Assembly: GCA_021824055.1 (NCBI GenBank)
Contig: JAKALV010000190.1
Span: 1 to 6,464, forward strand
Reading direction: 5' to 3'
DNA length: 6,464 nucleotides
Source of the DNA: Acidobacteriota bacterium
GTDB lineage: Bacteria; Acidobacteriota; Vicinamibacteria; Vicinamibacterales; SCN-69-37
The notes under the pieces are model-generated. The model was given only the letters and a program-made list of their open reading frames with translations. It was not told where the DNA came from and searched no databases. Made by a program: the position numbers and the translations under genes. Shown one piece after another: positions 1-6,231 of this stretch (its first letter is position 1; every line of letters begins with the position of its first letter).

Positions 1-486
1 GGGGACAACAATCTGCTGTTCACCCGCCGGATCGAGCCCGGCCGCGGTCCTGTCGCGATACGCCAAACCGAAATCGCCGTCCGTGACGACGTAGCCGTAG
101 TAGCCGTCGCCGTTGCCGTCCCAGAATTTCACAATCGCGCGGTGGAAGTCCGTCGCCGTCGGGAAGAGTCTGGGCGTTCCGTCGGGATTCGTGTACCCCT
201 GCGCGGCCCCATTGGTGATGAACATCTGCGCGTTGCCGCCGCCCGAGTTGGCCAGGCCCATGAAGTCAACGTCGCCGTCCTTGTCTTGGTCCTCGCCAAC
301 GATGAACCAGCTCGAGATGCCGTTCCAGTCGTCGTGCATGTGCCAGGTGGTGAACGAGATGGGCGGCGGCGGCGCCTTGTGTGCCGTGAGCACCGGGCCG
401 GCTGTGAACGCCGCCACGGCCACGAGCAGACCCACCAGGAGTCTTGGGAGCCTCTGACGCGATTTATGGAACAGGTGGAGAGTCAT
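1..486 (-). CDS. Secreted protein with Asp-rich (FG-GAP/VCBS-like) loops, C-terminus outside the window
   Basis: The reading frame is open from an ATG at 486 to the window edge, giving 162 residues with no stop, so the gene is partial at its 3' end. Residues 1-35 look like a Sec signal peptide: basic N-region (HKSRQR), hydrophobic core LLVGLLVAVAAF, plausible cleavage near LTA-H at 35/36, then a Pro-rich spacer (39-42). Two Asp/Gly loops follow: DQDKDGDVD at 66-74 and DGNGDGYYG at 123-131. Each has the DxDxDG spacing of calcium-binding loops, and each sits among hydrophobic and aromatic strand-like residues, as in FG-GAP/VCBS beta-propeller repeats. The start is supported by AGAGG on the minus strand (497-501) 10 nt upstream of the ATG, and by the signal peptide directly after it. 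Export is well supported. The fold assignment is inference from motif spacing, and I do not recognise a named family. It is divergent from the regulator gene at 658, which could control it. Confidence 0.72.
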   Translation of the reverse strand, partial: MTLHLFHKSRQRLPRLLVGLLVAVAAFTAGPVLTAHKAPPPPISFTTWHMHDDWNGISSWFIVGEDQDKDGDVDFMGLANSGGGNAQMFITNGAAQGYTNPDGTPRLFPTATDFHRAIVKFWDGNGDGYYGYVVTDGDFGLAYRDRTAAGLDPAGEQQIVVP

Positions 487-507
487 GTCAGCGTTACCTC
501 TACGTCG

Positions 508-535
508 AAAAAGAGGGAGGCACATGACCTCCCTC
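508..535 (-). terminator. Terminator-like hairpin in the 5' leader of the secreted-protein gene
   Basis: On the minus strand a perfect 8-bp GC-rich stem (GAGGGAGG paired with CCTCCCTC, 513-535) has a 7-nt loop and is followed at once by five T residues (508-512). This is the form of an intrinsic terminator. It lies upstream of the gene starting at 486 rather than after any minus-strand gene, so it may be an attenuator or a block to stray transcription. The 3' arm could also pair with the GAGG of the ribosome binding site at 497-501, so a second, translational role is possible. The structure is seen in the sequence; its function is inferred. Confidence 0.45.
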
Positions 536-552
536 GGGGTCGGGGAGCGGAA

Positions 553-565
553 CCTCACGATGAGG
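553..565. repeat. Small perfect inverted repeat in the divergent intergenic region
   Basis: CCTCA and TGAGG form a perfect 5-bp inverted repeat around a 3-nt centre. It lies 18 bp from the terminator-like hairpin, in the leader of the minus-strand secreted-protein gene. It could be a minor leader hairpin or a weak operator half-site pair. It is short enough to occur by chance in GC-rich DNA. Confidence 0.2.
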
Positions 566-614
566 CGGCCGCAAGTGTCCTGACGGATTGGTGCCCAGCG
601 TAAGAGAAGAGCGC

Positions 615-643
615 TTGTGCGTCCTTTGCGGCGTCTGTAGACT
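615..643 (+). promoter_or_regulatory. Possible promoter of the wHTH/TPR regulator gene
   Basis: TTGTGC at 615-620 and TAGACT at 638-643 are separated by exactly 17 nt. They match the sigma-70 consensus at 3 of 6 and 4 of 6 positions. Transcription from here would begin about 650, only a few bases before the TTG start at 658, giving a nearly leaderless mRNA. That fits the absence of any purine-rich ribosome binding site before the gene. The match is weak and the assignment tentative. Confidence 0.28.
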
Positions 644-657
644 TTCTTTGGTTTTCC

Positions 658-2577
658 TTGAGTCTCCCCGGCGTCTCGTACGCGTTCGGTCCTTACGTGC
701 TCGAGCCGGCGCAATGGCGCTTACGCAAAGGCGATGACGTCATCGCCCTGCCTCCCAAAGCGCTGGCTTTGCTGCTCCTGCTTGTTGAGCACGCTGGCAA
801 CATGGTGACCAAGGACGAAATTCTGGCGAAAGTCTGGGAAGGCACGTTCGTTGAGGAAGGCAACGTCGCCTTCTACGTGGCGATGCTGCGGCGAACGCTC
901 GCTGATCCCCTGACGGCCAGTTGCATCCAGACGGTCAGGACGCGCGGCTACCGGTTCGTCGCCCCGGTCACCGTTCTCCAAGACGCCGCGCCCGCGACCG
1001 TGCCCGCCCCATCCGATGCGCCCGAGCCTGTCGAGGTCGAGGCCGAGGCCGTGCCCGCGCCGGTTTCGCGCGCCCGAACCTGGCGATCCTGGGGATGGGC
1101 CGCGGCGATGGTCGCGGCCGCCGCAATCGGGCTGTCGTGGTTCTTGTGGTCTCGCGCATCCAAGGACACCACGGTCCGCTCCGTTGTCGTCATGCCGTTC
1201 CGCGCGATCGCGCCTGGCGACGATCAGGCGTATCTCGAATCGGGAATCGCGAATGCGATCGCGATGCGCCTGGGCAGTCTGGCCATGCTGCGCGTGCCGC
1301 CCCTCGCGGCCATTCGCCCGGGCGAGGGTCCGTTCGAGGCGGGCAAGCGGCTGAAGACCGACGCGGTGCTGACCGGCGCGATTCAGCGGACGAAGGACCG
1401 GTTGCAGGTGTCGGCCGAAGTCCTGCGCGTCAGTGACGGCGCGCGCCTGTCGGCCTGGAGCTTCGACACGACGCCGGGCGAGATCCTCAACGTGCAGAAT
1501 CAGATCGCCGAACGGATCGCTGTCGGTTTCACGCGAGACCTCAGCCAGGTCGAGCACGCCCGGATCCTCAAGCGCGATACCGAAAGCGCGGACGCGTACG
1601 ACCTGTTTCTTCGCGCGCAGGAACTGTGGGGCCGCCGGACCCCGGCGTCGGTGCAGCAGGCGATCGGGTTGTACGAGCAGGCGATCGCGCTCGATCCGAA
1701 GTTCGTGCGGGCGTACGCGGGCCTCGCCAACTGCTACAACCTCGCGATGTCGGGCCTGACGCCCAAGGTGCGGTATCCGAAGGCGAAGCTCAACGCGGAG
1801 AAAGCGATCGAGCTGGATCCGGAATCGGCCGAAGCGCACACGGCCATGGCGTTTCTACGCTACAAGTTCGAGTGGCGCTGGCGCGATGCGGAAACCGAGT
1901 TTCGCCGGGCGATCAGGCTCGATCCCCGCAGCGCGCTCGCACGCCAGTGGTTCGGCGAGTTTCTCAGTCTGATGGGTCGTTCCAACGAAGGCATCGACGA
2001 GCTCCGCCGCGCGCTGGACCTGGATCCGTCATCGCTGGCCATTCGCGGCGATCTGGCGGCGGCGTTCATCCGCGCCGGCCGCCCCGACGACGCCCGCGCG
2101 ATGCTCGAGTCGGGGCGAAAGATCGATCCGAACTGGCCGGTGTTTCCATTGAGGATGGCCGATGTGTTCGCGGCCGGGCATCGCGATCGTGAGAGCGCCG
2201 AGAGCCTCTGGCGTGGGCTGGCCCTCACCGGCGTGGCACTCAGCGATGTCGACGACCTGCGCGCGGCGTTTCAGACGGGTGGCCGACCGGCGATGATCCG
2301 GGCCCAGATTCGGCAGTACCTCAGGGTGCATCCTGAGACCGACACGCCCGCAGCCTACTTCGCGGCGACGAACCTCTCGATGGCCTACGGCGAGCTCGGC
2401 GATCGTGACGAGGCGTTTCACTGGCTCGAGATCGCCATCGATCGCCGCGAGGACGCGGCCATCGTGCTCCTGACCAGCTCCGCGTACGCATCGCTCCGAG
2501 GCGACGCGCGTTTCACGCGCCTGCTCGAGCGCGTCGGGCTGGCGGATACGTCACATCCGGACCCGGCCATTCACTAA
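658..2577 (+). CDS. Membrane-anchored winged-helix transcriptional regulator with TolB-like and TPR domains (CadC-like architecture)
   Basis: This 639-residue protein is a probable one-component regulator. Residues 8-102 are an OmpR/PhoB-type winged helix: the opening FGPYVLEP strand, LPPKALALLLLLVEHAG, the recognition-helix region VEEGNVAFYVAMLRRTL at 66-81, and the wing ending TRGYRFVAP. There is no receiver domain. An Ala/Pro/Val/Glu-rich linker (about 103-140) leads to one membrane helix (about 145-164). Outside the membrane a TolB N-terminal-like domain (about 174-290, starting SVVVMPF) precedes TPR-type helices (about 310-500 and 565-600, with repeated 'A..LDP' ends at 343-347, 383-388, 418-423 and 453-457). 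The start is TTG: an in-frame stop at 601-603 leaves no earlier ATG or GTG, and the next ATG (residue 49) would break the winged helix. No Shine-Dalgarno sequence is visible. The gene is divergent from the secreted-protein gene and convergent with the peptidase. DNA targets and the sensed signal are unknown. Family assignment is confident; the exact start is less so. Confidence 0.88.
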   Translation: MSLPGVSYAFGPYVLEPAQWRLRKGDDVIALPPKALALLLLLVEHAGNMVTKDEILAKVWEGTFVEEGNVAFYVAMLRRTLADPLTASCIQTVRTRGYRFVAPVTVLQDAAPATVPAPSDAPEPVEVEAEAVPAPVSRARTWRSWGWAAAMVAAAAIGLSWFLWSRASKDTTVRSVVVMPFRAIAPGDDQAYLESGIANAIAMRLGSLAMLRVPPLAAIRPGEGPFEAGKRLKTDAVLTGAIQRTKDRLQVSAEVLRVSDGARLSAWSFDTTPGEILNVQNQIAERIAVGFTRDLSQVEHARILKRDTESADAYDLFLRAQELWGRRTPASVQQAIGLYEQAIALDPKFVRAYAGLANCYNLAMSGLTPKVRYPKAKLNAEKAIELDPESAEAHTAMAFLRYKFEWRWRDAETEFRRAIRLDPRSALARQWFGEFLSLMGRSNEGIDELRRALDLDPSSLAIRGDLAAAFIRAGRPDDARAMLESGRKIDPNWPVFPLRMADVFAAGHRDRESAESLWRGLALTGVALSDVDDLRAAFQTGGRPAMIRAQIRQYLRVHPETDTPAAYFAATNLSMAYGELGDRDEAFHWLEIAIDRREDAAIVLLTSSAYASLRGDARFTRLLERVGLADTSHPDPAIH

Positions 2578-4076
2578 CGGGCGAGGCTCTCGTCGATGAA
2601 GCGCGCGATGTCGCGGCTGAGCTGGTGCCGCGCCTCGGCGTTCAAATAGATCATGTGGCCCGACTGGTAGTAGCCGAACGCGATGTTCTTCTGCAGTGAC
2701 GGATCCAGGCCCATGTGCGCGATCGTGTACTCGGTTTCGAAGAACGGCGTCGCGAAGTCGAAGTAGCCGTTCGCCGTCAGGATCTTCAGCCGCGGGTTCT
2801 TTGACATGGCTTCCCGCAGGTCCTCGGCGACGTCCGGCATGTCGAATCGATTCCCGCCCACGCGGTGGTGATCGTCCCAGTCCTGGCCCACTTCGCCGTA
2901 ATTGGTGGGTTTGTACCGGTCGTCCGTTTCGAATTTCAGGTCCGTGCGCACGTAGTTGTTGAAGGATGCGGTGAAGGCCGCGCTGAACGCGGCGTCCGCG
3001 GCGTCGAAGTCGGGCGTGTCGCCGGCGGCATCGCGATCGATGCCCTTGAACCGCGCGTCGAGGCGGCCGACGGTCCGGCGTTCGCCGCGCAGCAGCTCCT
3101 TCTCGAAGCGATCCGGCGACACGCGCAGGTTGGCGTTGAGGATCAACGATGCCGGCATCGCCGTGAACTGATGCAGCTTCGCGACCACGGCGTCGCGCTC
3201 CGCCGTGCCGAGCGCGCTGCCCTGCGCGAGCGCATGCGCGTACTCGCCCAGCGCGAACTGCCGCACGTCCTTCAGCAACGCCGCGAGATCGGCCGGCTGC
3301 GCCTCGAGGCGGTGGTGATACCACGCCGTCGCCGCCATCGTCGGCAGATAGAGTTCATAGGGCAGATCGTTGCCGAACGCCGGCGCGTTGAAATCGTCGT
3401 ACGCGTTGAGGTAGCAGGAGATGAGGATCGCGCCGTTGAACGCCACGCCGCGCGATTGCATCGCGGCGAGCAGGGCCGCCGATCGCGTGGTGCCATACGA
3501 TTCGCCCATCAGGAACTTGGGCGAGTTCCAGCGGCCCGTGCGGCTGATGTAGCGCTCGATGAACTGCGCGAACGCGTCGACGTCCGGATCCGTGCCGTAG
3601 AAATCCTTCGGCTGGCCTTTGCCGGCAATGCGCGAAAAACCGGTGCCCATCGCATCGACGAAGACCAGATCGGTCCTGTCCAGCACGGTGTCCGGGTTGT
3701 CGCCGACTTTGTAGGGCGGGGGAGGCGTGCTGGCGGCGTCGGTGGCGTCCACCCGCACCGGACCGAACGAGCCCATGTGCAGCCACATGGACGAGGACCC
3801 CGGCCCGCCGTTGAAGACAAACGCCACCGGCCGGACCGCGGCGTCCGCATCGTCCTGCGTGTACGCCACGTAGAACAGGCGCCCGGTCAGCTCGTCCTTG
3901 GCGTCCTTGAGATCGATCGTCGCGGCGGTGGCCGTGTAGGCGATGACTTTCCCGTTGATGGTGATCTTGTGTTTCGTTCTCGCCGGCTGCGGCGCATCCG
4001 GCGCGACCTGTGCGAGCGCGGAGGTCCCGAGCGAACACATCAATGCTGCGAGGAGCAGTGCACGGAATGGGATCAT
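2574..4076 (-). CDS. Secreted S10 family serine carboxypeptidase
   Basis: This 500-residue protein belongs to peptidase family S10 (carboxypeptidase C type), which removes C-terminal residues from peptides using an alpha/beta-hydrolase fold. An N-terminal signal peptide (1-22, cleavage after ALA) indicates export. The oxyanion-hole segment FNGGPGSSSMW is at 88-98. The nucleophile is Ser193 in GESYG (191-195), the likely Asp is Asp440 in NGYFDFATP, and the likely His is His474 in QSGHMIYL, so the full triad appears present. The length is normal for bacterial members. The ATG start is favoured because it gives a complete signal peptide, although no strong ribosome binding site is visible. The start lies 21 bp after the stop of the DUF2723 gene on the same strand, so the two are probably one operon. 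Its stop overlaps the convergent regulator gene. Family and catalytic residues are well supported; the natural substrate cannot be told from sequence. Confidence 0.93.
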   Translation of the reverse strand: MIPFRALLLAALMCSLGTSALAQVAPDAPQPARTKHKITINGKVIAYTATAATIDLKDAKDELTGRLFYVAYTQDDADAAVRPVAFVFNGGPGSSSMWLHMGSFGPVRVDATDAASTPPPPYKVGDNPDTVLDRTDLVFVDAMGTGFSRIAGKGQPKDFYGTDPDVDAFAQFIERYISRTGRWNSPKFLMGESYGTTRSAALLAAMQSRGVAFNGAILISCYLNAYDDFNAPAFGNDLPYELYLPTMAATAWYHHRLEAQPADLAALLKDVRQFALGEYAHALAQGSALGTAERDAVVAKLHQFTAMPASLILNANLRVSPDRFEKELLRGERRTVGRLDARFKGIDRDAAGDTPDFDAADAAFSAAFTASFNNYVRTDLKFETDDRYKPTNYGEVGQDWDDHHRVGGNRFDMPDVAEDLREAMSKNPRLKILTANGYFDFATPFFETEYTIAHMGLDPSLQKNIAFGYYQSGHMIYLNAEARHQLSRDIARFIDESLAR

Positions 4077-4097
4077 GTATCGAAGTCTACCGCGTCG

Positions 4098-6116
4098 CTA
4101 CTTGATCCCGGAGAGTTGGCGCACGGCCGCTTCGATGGCCGGCCGGTCGGCGTCGTTGGCGGGGCCGATGCGCAGGTAGATCTGCCAGGCCGCGACCGCG
4201 CGGGCGGCCGAGGGCGGATCGACCGGGGCGAGCCGCGCGCGCGCGATGCCGAGATTCTTGTAGGCGTACGCGGGCGGCTGCGGATGTTCGGCGATCAGAC
4301 GATCGAATCCCTCCGCCGCCGCGCGCAGCAACGCCGGGTCGTCATGTCGTTCGATCGCGAACGTCAGGCAGGTGAACGCGATTCGATGGGACGCCTCCCA
4401 GTAGTCCGTCCAGGCGACGTGTTCCCACGACTCCGGATCCGGGATGACGCGCATGTCGCCGTCAAACCGCGGGCGCGCGGCCTCGGCCGCCGCCAGCCAG
4501 GCCGCGGCGTCGACGGGCGCGGCCGCGGGCACCACGCGATTGCAGATGCCGAGCGGCAGCAGACGATACACGCCCGTCAGGCTGTCATCGCCCGGCTTCG
4601 TGGCGCCGCACATGACGATCGGGCGTGCGGCGATGTTCGCGTCGATCAATCCGCGCATCGAGTACGCGCCGGGCGAGGCGATGTCGTAGTGTGTGCCGGG
4701 CAGCACCACCTCGGGCATCTGCCGTCGCACCTGCGACGTCATCCAGCGGAACGTCAACATCTCCTGATCGATCAGCCGCACGTCCGGCCGCATGTGCTCA
4801 ACGTCTTGCAGGTACCGCGTGGCGTTGGTGATCACATCGCCGCGCATGAGCACGAGCGCGCGCGGCGGCACGCTCTCGAGGATCGCGGCGCCGTAATCGC
4901 GCACGATCACATCGTGACGATGATTGCTTGCGCGTGCGTGGAGGACGGCCTGACCGCCGGCGAGCACGATCGCGACACCGGCCAGTGCTGTCGCAGGCAG
5001 GCGCAGAGTGGCGAGGCCCCAGCCGATCCAGACGCACACCAGCAGATTCGGCGCTTGCCAGAAGCGCGCCACCACGCCGTGCAACAGCGCCTGATCGAGC
5101 GGGAAGGCGGCGAGCGAATGCAGCACGCCGAGGTACACCACCCAGGCTGAGGCCGTCGTGATCGCGAGGAACCGCGTGTGTCTGTCGAGGCCGGCGCGCA
5201 CGAGTCCCCACGCCGCGAGTGCGACGCCGAGCCACGTGACTTGCCGCACGAGATCGCGCGCGTAGTAGCCCAGCTGTTGCAGCGTTGACATGGCCGCCGC
5301 CGACAGATTCTGGTTCAGCTGAAACGTGCCGTATTCGCGCCGCAGCACGTGGGTCAGGAATCCGCTCACGGTGTCGGGCTCGCCCCAGGCGATGAGCGGA
5401 TGGCGCACCGATGCCAGCGGCAAGTACACATAAGGTAGTCCGCCGACCGCCACGCAGGCGGCCAGCACCATCCATCGCCGCGCCGAACGCCACGCCGGAT
5501 TGTCGCGGGTGCGCCAGATCATCGCGGCCAGAAAGATGCCGTTGAAGAGCAGCGATGTCTGGTGGTCCGACAGTCCGAGTCCAAAGACGAGCGCGCCGGC
5601 AAAGATCAGACGATCGAGTTGTCGACGGTCCGGCACCGCGGCGCGCGCGGCGCGATCCACCGCCACGAGCAAACCAAGCTCGGCGGCGATGAGCAGATTG
5701 TTCAGGGAAAAGACCTCGGCGCTGACGGCGTACAGCCACACCGTCGGCGAAAACGCGAACGCCGCCGCGGCGGCCAGCCCGGCCCATCGACGGCCGGTCG
5801 CGGCGGTCACGCCCCAGGCGATCAGCGCCGCGGCCGCCGCGGCCATGACCGCCGCCGCGACGTTGGCGCGCCATGCCACGCTGAGGAACGGCAGCCAGAG
5901 AAACGGCTTCGTCACGAGGACATATAGAGGATAGCCAGGCGGATGGGGCACGCCGGTTGTTGCGGCCGCCGCGATCAACTCACCCGCGTCACCACCGGGC
6001 ACGCTCGGATACATCGTGGCGATGTAGACGATGCACGCCGCGAGGCCCGTGACGAGGGCGAAGACCCACGGCGCCAGGCCGGCGCGATCGGAGAGCGGCG
6101 CATTGGGACTGGTCAC
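4098..6116 (-). CDS. DUF2723 polytopic membrane protein, TMEM260-like GT-C glycosyltransferase
   Basis: This 672-residue protein has the DUF2723 signature at its N-terminus: a first membrane helix (about 15-35), MYPSVPGGDAGE at 35-46, and VPHPPGYPLY at 56-65. The acidic pair Asp43/Glu46 lies in the first outer loop, where GT-C glycosyltransferases carry catalytic acids. About 11-12 hydrophobic segments run to about residue 392. A soluble tail follows, with the family-typical block MRGDVITN (424-431), YLQDVEHMRPDV (435-446) and a TPR-like end (about 613-652). Human TMEM260, of the same family, O-mannosylates IPT/TIG domains using a lipid-linked sugar; activity here is inferred from homology. 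The start is GTG at 6116: upstream in frame there is no ATG, GTG or TTG before a stop, and the next ATG (residue 35) would lose the first helix. No clear ribosome binding site is seen. It probably forms an operon with the downstream S10 peptidase and is divergent from a TIG/IPT protein gene. Family confidence is high; sugar donor and acceptor are unknown. Confidence 0.88.
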   Translation of the reverse strand: MTSPNAPLSDRAGLAPWVFALVTGLAACIVYIATMYPSVPGGDAGELIAAAATTGVPHPPGYPLYVLVTKPFLWLPFLSVAWRANVAAAVMAAAAAALIAWGVTAATGRRWAGLAAAAAFAFSPTVWLYAVSAEVFSLNNLLIAAELGLLVAVDRAARAAVPDRRQLDRLIFAGALVFGLGLSDHQTSLLFNGIFLAAMIWRTRDNPAWRSARRWMVLAACVAVGGLPYVYLPLASVRHPLIAWGEPDTVSGFLTHVLRREYGTFQLNQNLSAAAMSTLQQLGYYARDLVRQVTWLGVALAAWGLVRAGLDRHTRFLAITTASAWVVYLGVLHSLAAFPLDQALLHGVVARFWQAPNLLVCVWIGWGLATLRLPATALAGVAIVLAGGQAVLHARASNHRHDVIVRDYGAAILESVPPRALVLMRGDVITNATRYLQDVEHMRPDVRLIDQEMLTFRWMTSQVRRQMPEVVLPGTHYDIASPGAYSMRGLIDANIAARPIVMCGATKPGDDSLTGVYRLLPLGICNRVVPAAAPVDAAAWLAAAEAARPRFDGDMRVIPDPESWEHVAWTDYWEASHRIAFTCLTFAIERHDDPALLRAAAEGFDRLIAEHPQPPAYAYKNLGIARARLAPVDPPSAARAVAAWQIYLRIGPANDADRPAIEAAVRQLSGIK

Positions 6117-6130
6117 GGTGAATGATGTTA

Positions 6131-6150
6131 GCGGATTGCGCGCAGATCGC
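6131..6150. repeat. Imperfect dyad centred on TGCGCGCA in the divergent promoter region
   Basis: The perfect 8-bp palindrome TGCGCGCA (6137-6144) is flanked symmetrically by GCG on the left (6131-6133) and CGC on the right (6148-6150 ends the flank GATCGC). It lies between the DUF2723 start and the promoter candidate of the TIG gene. It could be an operator shared by the two genes. Alternating GC palindromes arise easily by chance at this base composition, so support is weak. Confidence 0.18.
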
Positions 6151-6192
6151 CGAGTTGTGGCATTCCCTGCCTGTCGATAAAGTTCATTCCAG

Positions 6193-6201
6193 TGCTACAC
6201 T
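6193..6201 (+). promoter_or_regulatory. Extended -10 promoter candidate for the TIG/IPT protein gene
   Basis: TGCTACACT carries the TGn extension followed by TACACT (6196-6201), which matches the sigma-70 -10 consensus at 4 of 6 positions. No good -35 box lies 16-18 nt upstream, as expected for extended -10 promoters. Transcription would start near 6208, leaving a leader of about 24 nt that contains the GGGAG ribosome binding site. Confidence 0.4.
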
Positions 6202-6220
6202 CAGCGCAACCTATCTTTCC

Positions 6221-6225
6221 GGGAG
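6221..6225 (+). promoter_or_regulatory. Ribosome binding site that fixes the TTG start at 6232
   Basis: GGGAG lies 6 nt before the TTG codon at 6232-6234, which is good Shine-Dalgarno spacing. It supports a non-ATG start for the last gene, since no ATG or GTG lies upstream in frame after the stop at 6178-6180. Confidence 0.6.
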
Positions 6226-6231
6226 AGTCGT

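Noticed and set aside
508..535. The hairpin read as a plus-strand terminator
   Set aside because: On the plus strand the stem is followed by G-rich sequence with no T-run, and no plus-strand gene ends before it. The terminator form exists only on the minus strand.
524..583. A 19-codon plus-strand open frame preceded by GGGAGG, considered as a leader peptide of the regulator gene
   Set aside because: The GGGAGG is one arm of the hairpin, only 3 nt from the ATG, and the likely promoter of the regulator (615-643) lies downstream, so the frame would not be on that mRNA.
142..603. Plus-strand frame over the left end and the intergenic region
   Set aside because: It is antisense to the secreted-protein gene, which has a signal peptide, a ribosome binding site and repeated Asp motifs. 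The plus-strand product has no such features.
721..1839. A 372-codon open frame on the minus strand inside the regulator gene
   Set aside because: It is Arg-rich and low in complexity, lies wholly antisense to a gene with clear winged-helix and TPR motifs, and shows no family features.
2865..5150. A 761-codon open frame on the plus strand, antisense to the peptidase and the DUF2723 gene
   Set aside because: Its translation is dominated by Arg, His, Gly and Ala with no recognisable domain, signal or ribosome binding site. It spans two well-supported genes and their gap on the other strand. Long antisense frames are expected in GC-rich coding DNA.
4798..5874. A 358-codon minus-strand frame overlapping the DUF2723 gene
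   Set aside because: It is out of frame with a protein of clear family identity and its product is Arg/Gly-rich, as expected for a shifted reading of GC-rich codons.
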